DNA from: Antedon mediterranea
Lineage: Eukaryota; Echinodermata; Crinoidea; Comatulida; Antedonidae
NCBI RefSeq assembly: GCF_964355755.1
Contig: NC_092672.1
Span: 10,598,501 to 10,662,500, forward strand
Direction of reading: 5' to 3'
Length of the DNA stretch: 64,000 bases
Numbering within the stretch: position 1 is the first letter of the stretch; each line of letters starts with the position of its first letter. Below are positions 63,792-64,000 of this stretch, piece after piece. The notes below the pieces were generated by a model that had not been told where the DNA came from, made no database searches, and worked only from the letters and a program-made list of their open reading frames with translations. The translations under genes were made by a program, and so were the position numbers.

Positions 63792-63921
63792 ATGATTCCA
63801 CAGCTGAAGCCTGTTTACCTTATGTGTTGTGTCATAATTATGCAAAGCACATCTGCTTGTAATGTAACTCCGGATCCGGATCCAGATCCAATCTTTACTA
63901 CAGTGTCGATACCAACAACCG
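63792..63921 (+). CDS. First exon of a secreted or membrane protein gene (partial)
   Basis: ATG at 63792 in context AAGATGA begins a hydrophobic leader (VYLMCCVIIM) that ends near STSA-CNV, a good signal-peptidase site at about residue 22. Then follow a sequon NVT, an Asp-Pro run (PDPDPDP) and a Thr-rich stretch. A consensus donor GTAAGT follows at 63922, leaving phase 1, so the gene continues past the window. The protein family cannot be recognised from 43 residues. Confidence 0.55.
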
Positions 63922-64000
63922 GTAAGTTTGTAATTGTTAGATGATATTGATTGAGATTTTTTAATCATTTAAAAAACTGTAGGCCTATTTCATAAAACAA

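Overview
This window reads as AT-rich nuclear DNA of a marine invertebrate deuterostome, most likely an echinoderm. The reasons are intron-bearing animal genes with consensus GT/AG splice sites, an LGR/relaxin-type GPCR (a family expanded in such animals), dense non-autonomous transposons and minisatellites, and a scattered palindromic TAGGCCTA motif. The phylum call is an inference. No viral, CRISPR or bacterial features were seen.

Layout. 1-5.3 kb: a ~3.7 kb fold-back repeat rich in ATGCAAAT octamers, then the last exon (complete 7TM bundle) of an LRR-type GPCR (5320-6328, +). 6.4-9.8 kb: a CACCTGG-rich minisatellite that settles into a 58-bp satellite with a 9-unit higher-order repeat. 12.3-12.7 kb: a 39-bp minisatellite directly behind a convergent, single-coding-exon class A GPCR with a huge third intracellular loop (12859-15045, -). 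15.8-16.2 kb: a GAT/GTT microsatellite. 18.4-21.2 kb: a four-exon, membrane-anchored copine-domain (RGLG-like) gene without a RING finger (+). 24.5-32.1 kb: RER1 in six coding exons (-), its introns full of transposons. 33.6-35.9 kb: a decayed LINE carrying a nested MITE. 36.7-43.9 kb: SLC35F6 in six exons (+). 48.4-52.8 kb: triosephosphate isomerase in six exons (-). 53.0-61.0 kb: DDB2 in ten coding exons plus one extra duplicated exon (+), head-to-head with TPI. 63.8 kb: the signal-peptide exon of a further gene running off the window.

The functional genes are housekeeping: ER/Golgi retrieval (RER1), lysosomal/mitochondrial transporter-like (SLC35F6), glycolysis (TPI) and UV-damage recognition (DDB2). 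Exon boundaries were set by matching conserved family sequence to splice sites, and reading phases close exactly for RER1 (194 aa), SLC35F6 (388 aa), TPI (249 aa), DDB2 (475 aa) and the copine-like gene (324 aa).

The most interesting signals are: a tandemly duplicated DDB2 exon whose length, phase and 54-bp spacing predict mutually exclusive splicing; a MITE family in which an internal 21-bp motif is present once, twice or ~30 times in different copies, showing how a minisatellite is born; an RGLG-type copine protein that has swapped lipid anchor and RING for a transmembrane helix and a PPSY motif; and minisatellites placed directly after both convergent GPCR stop codons with no poly(A) signal in between, so they are probably transcribed.
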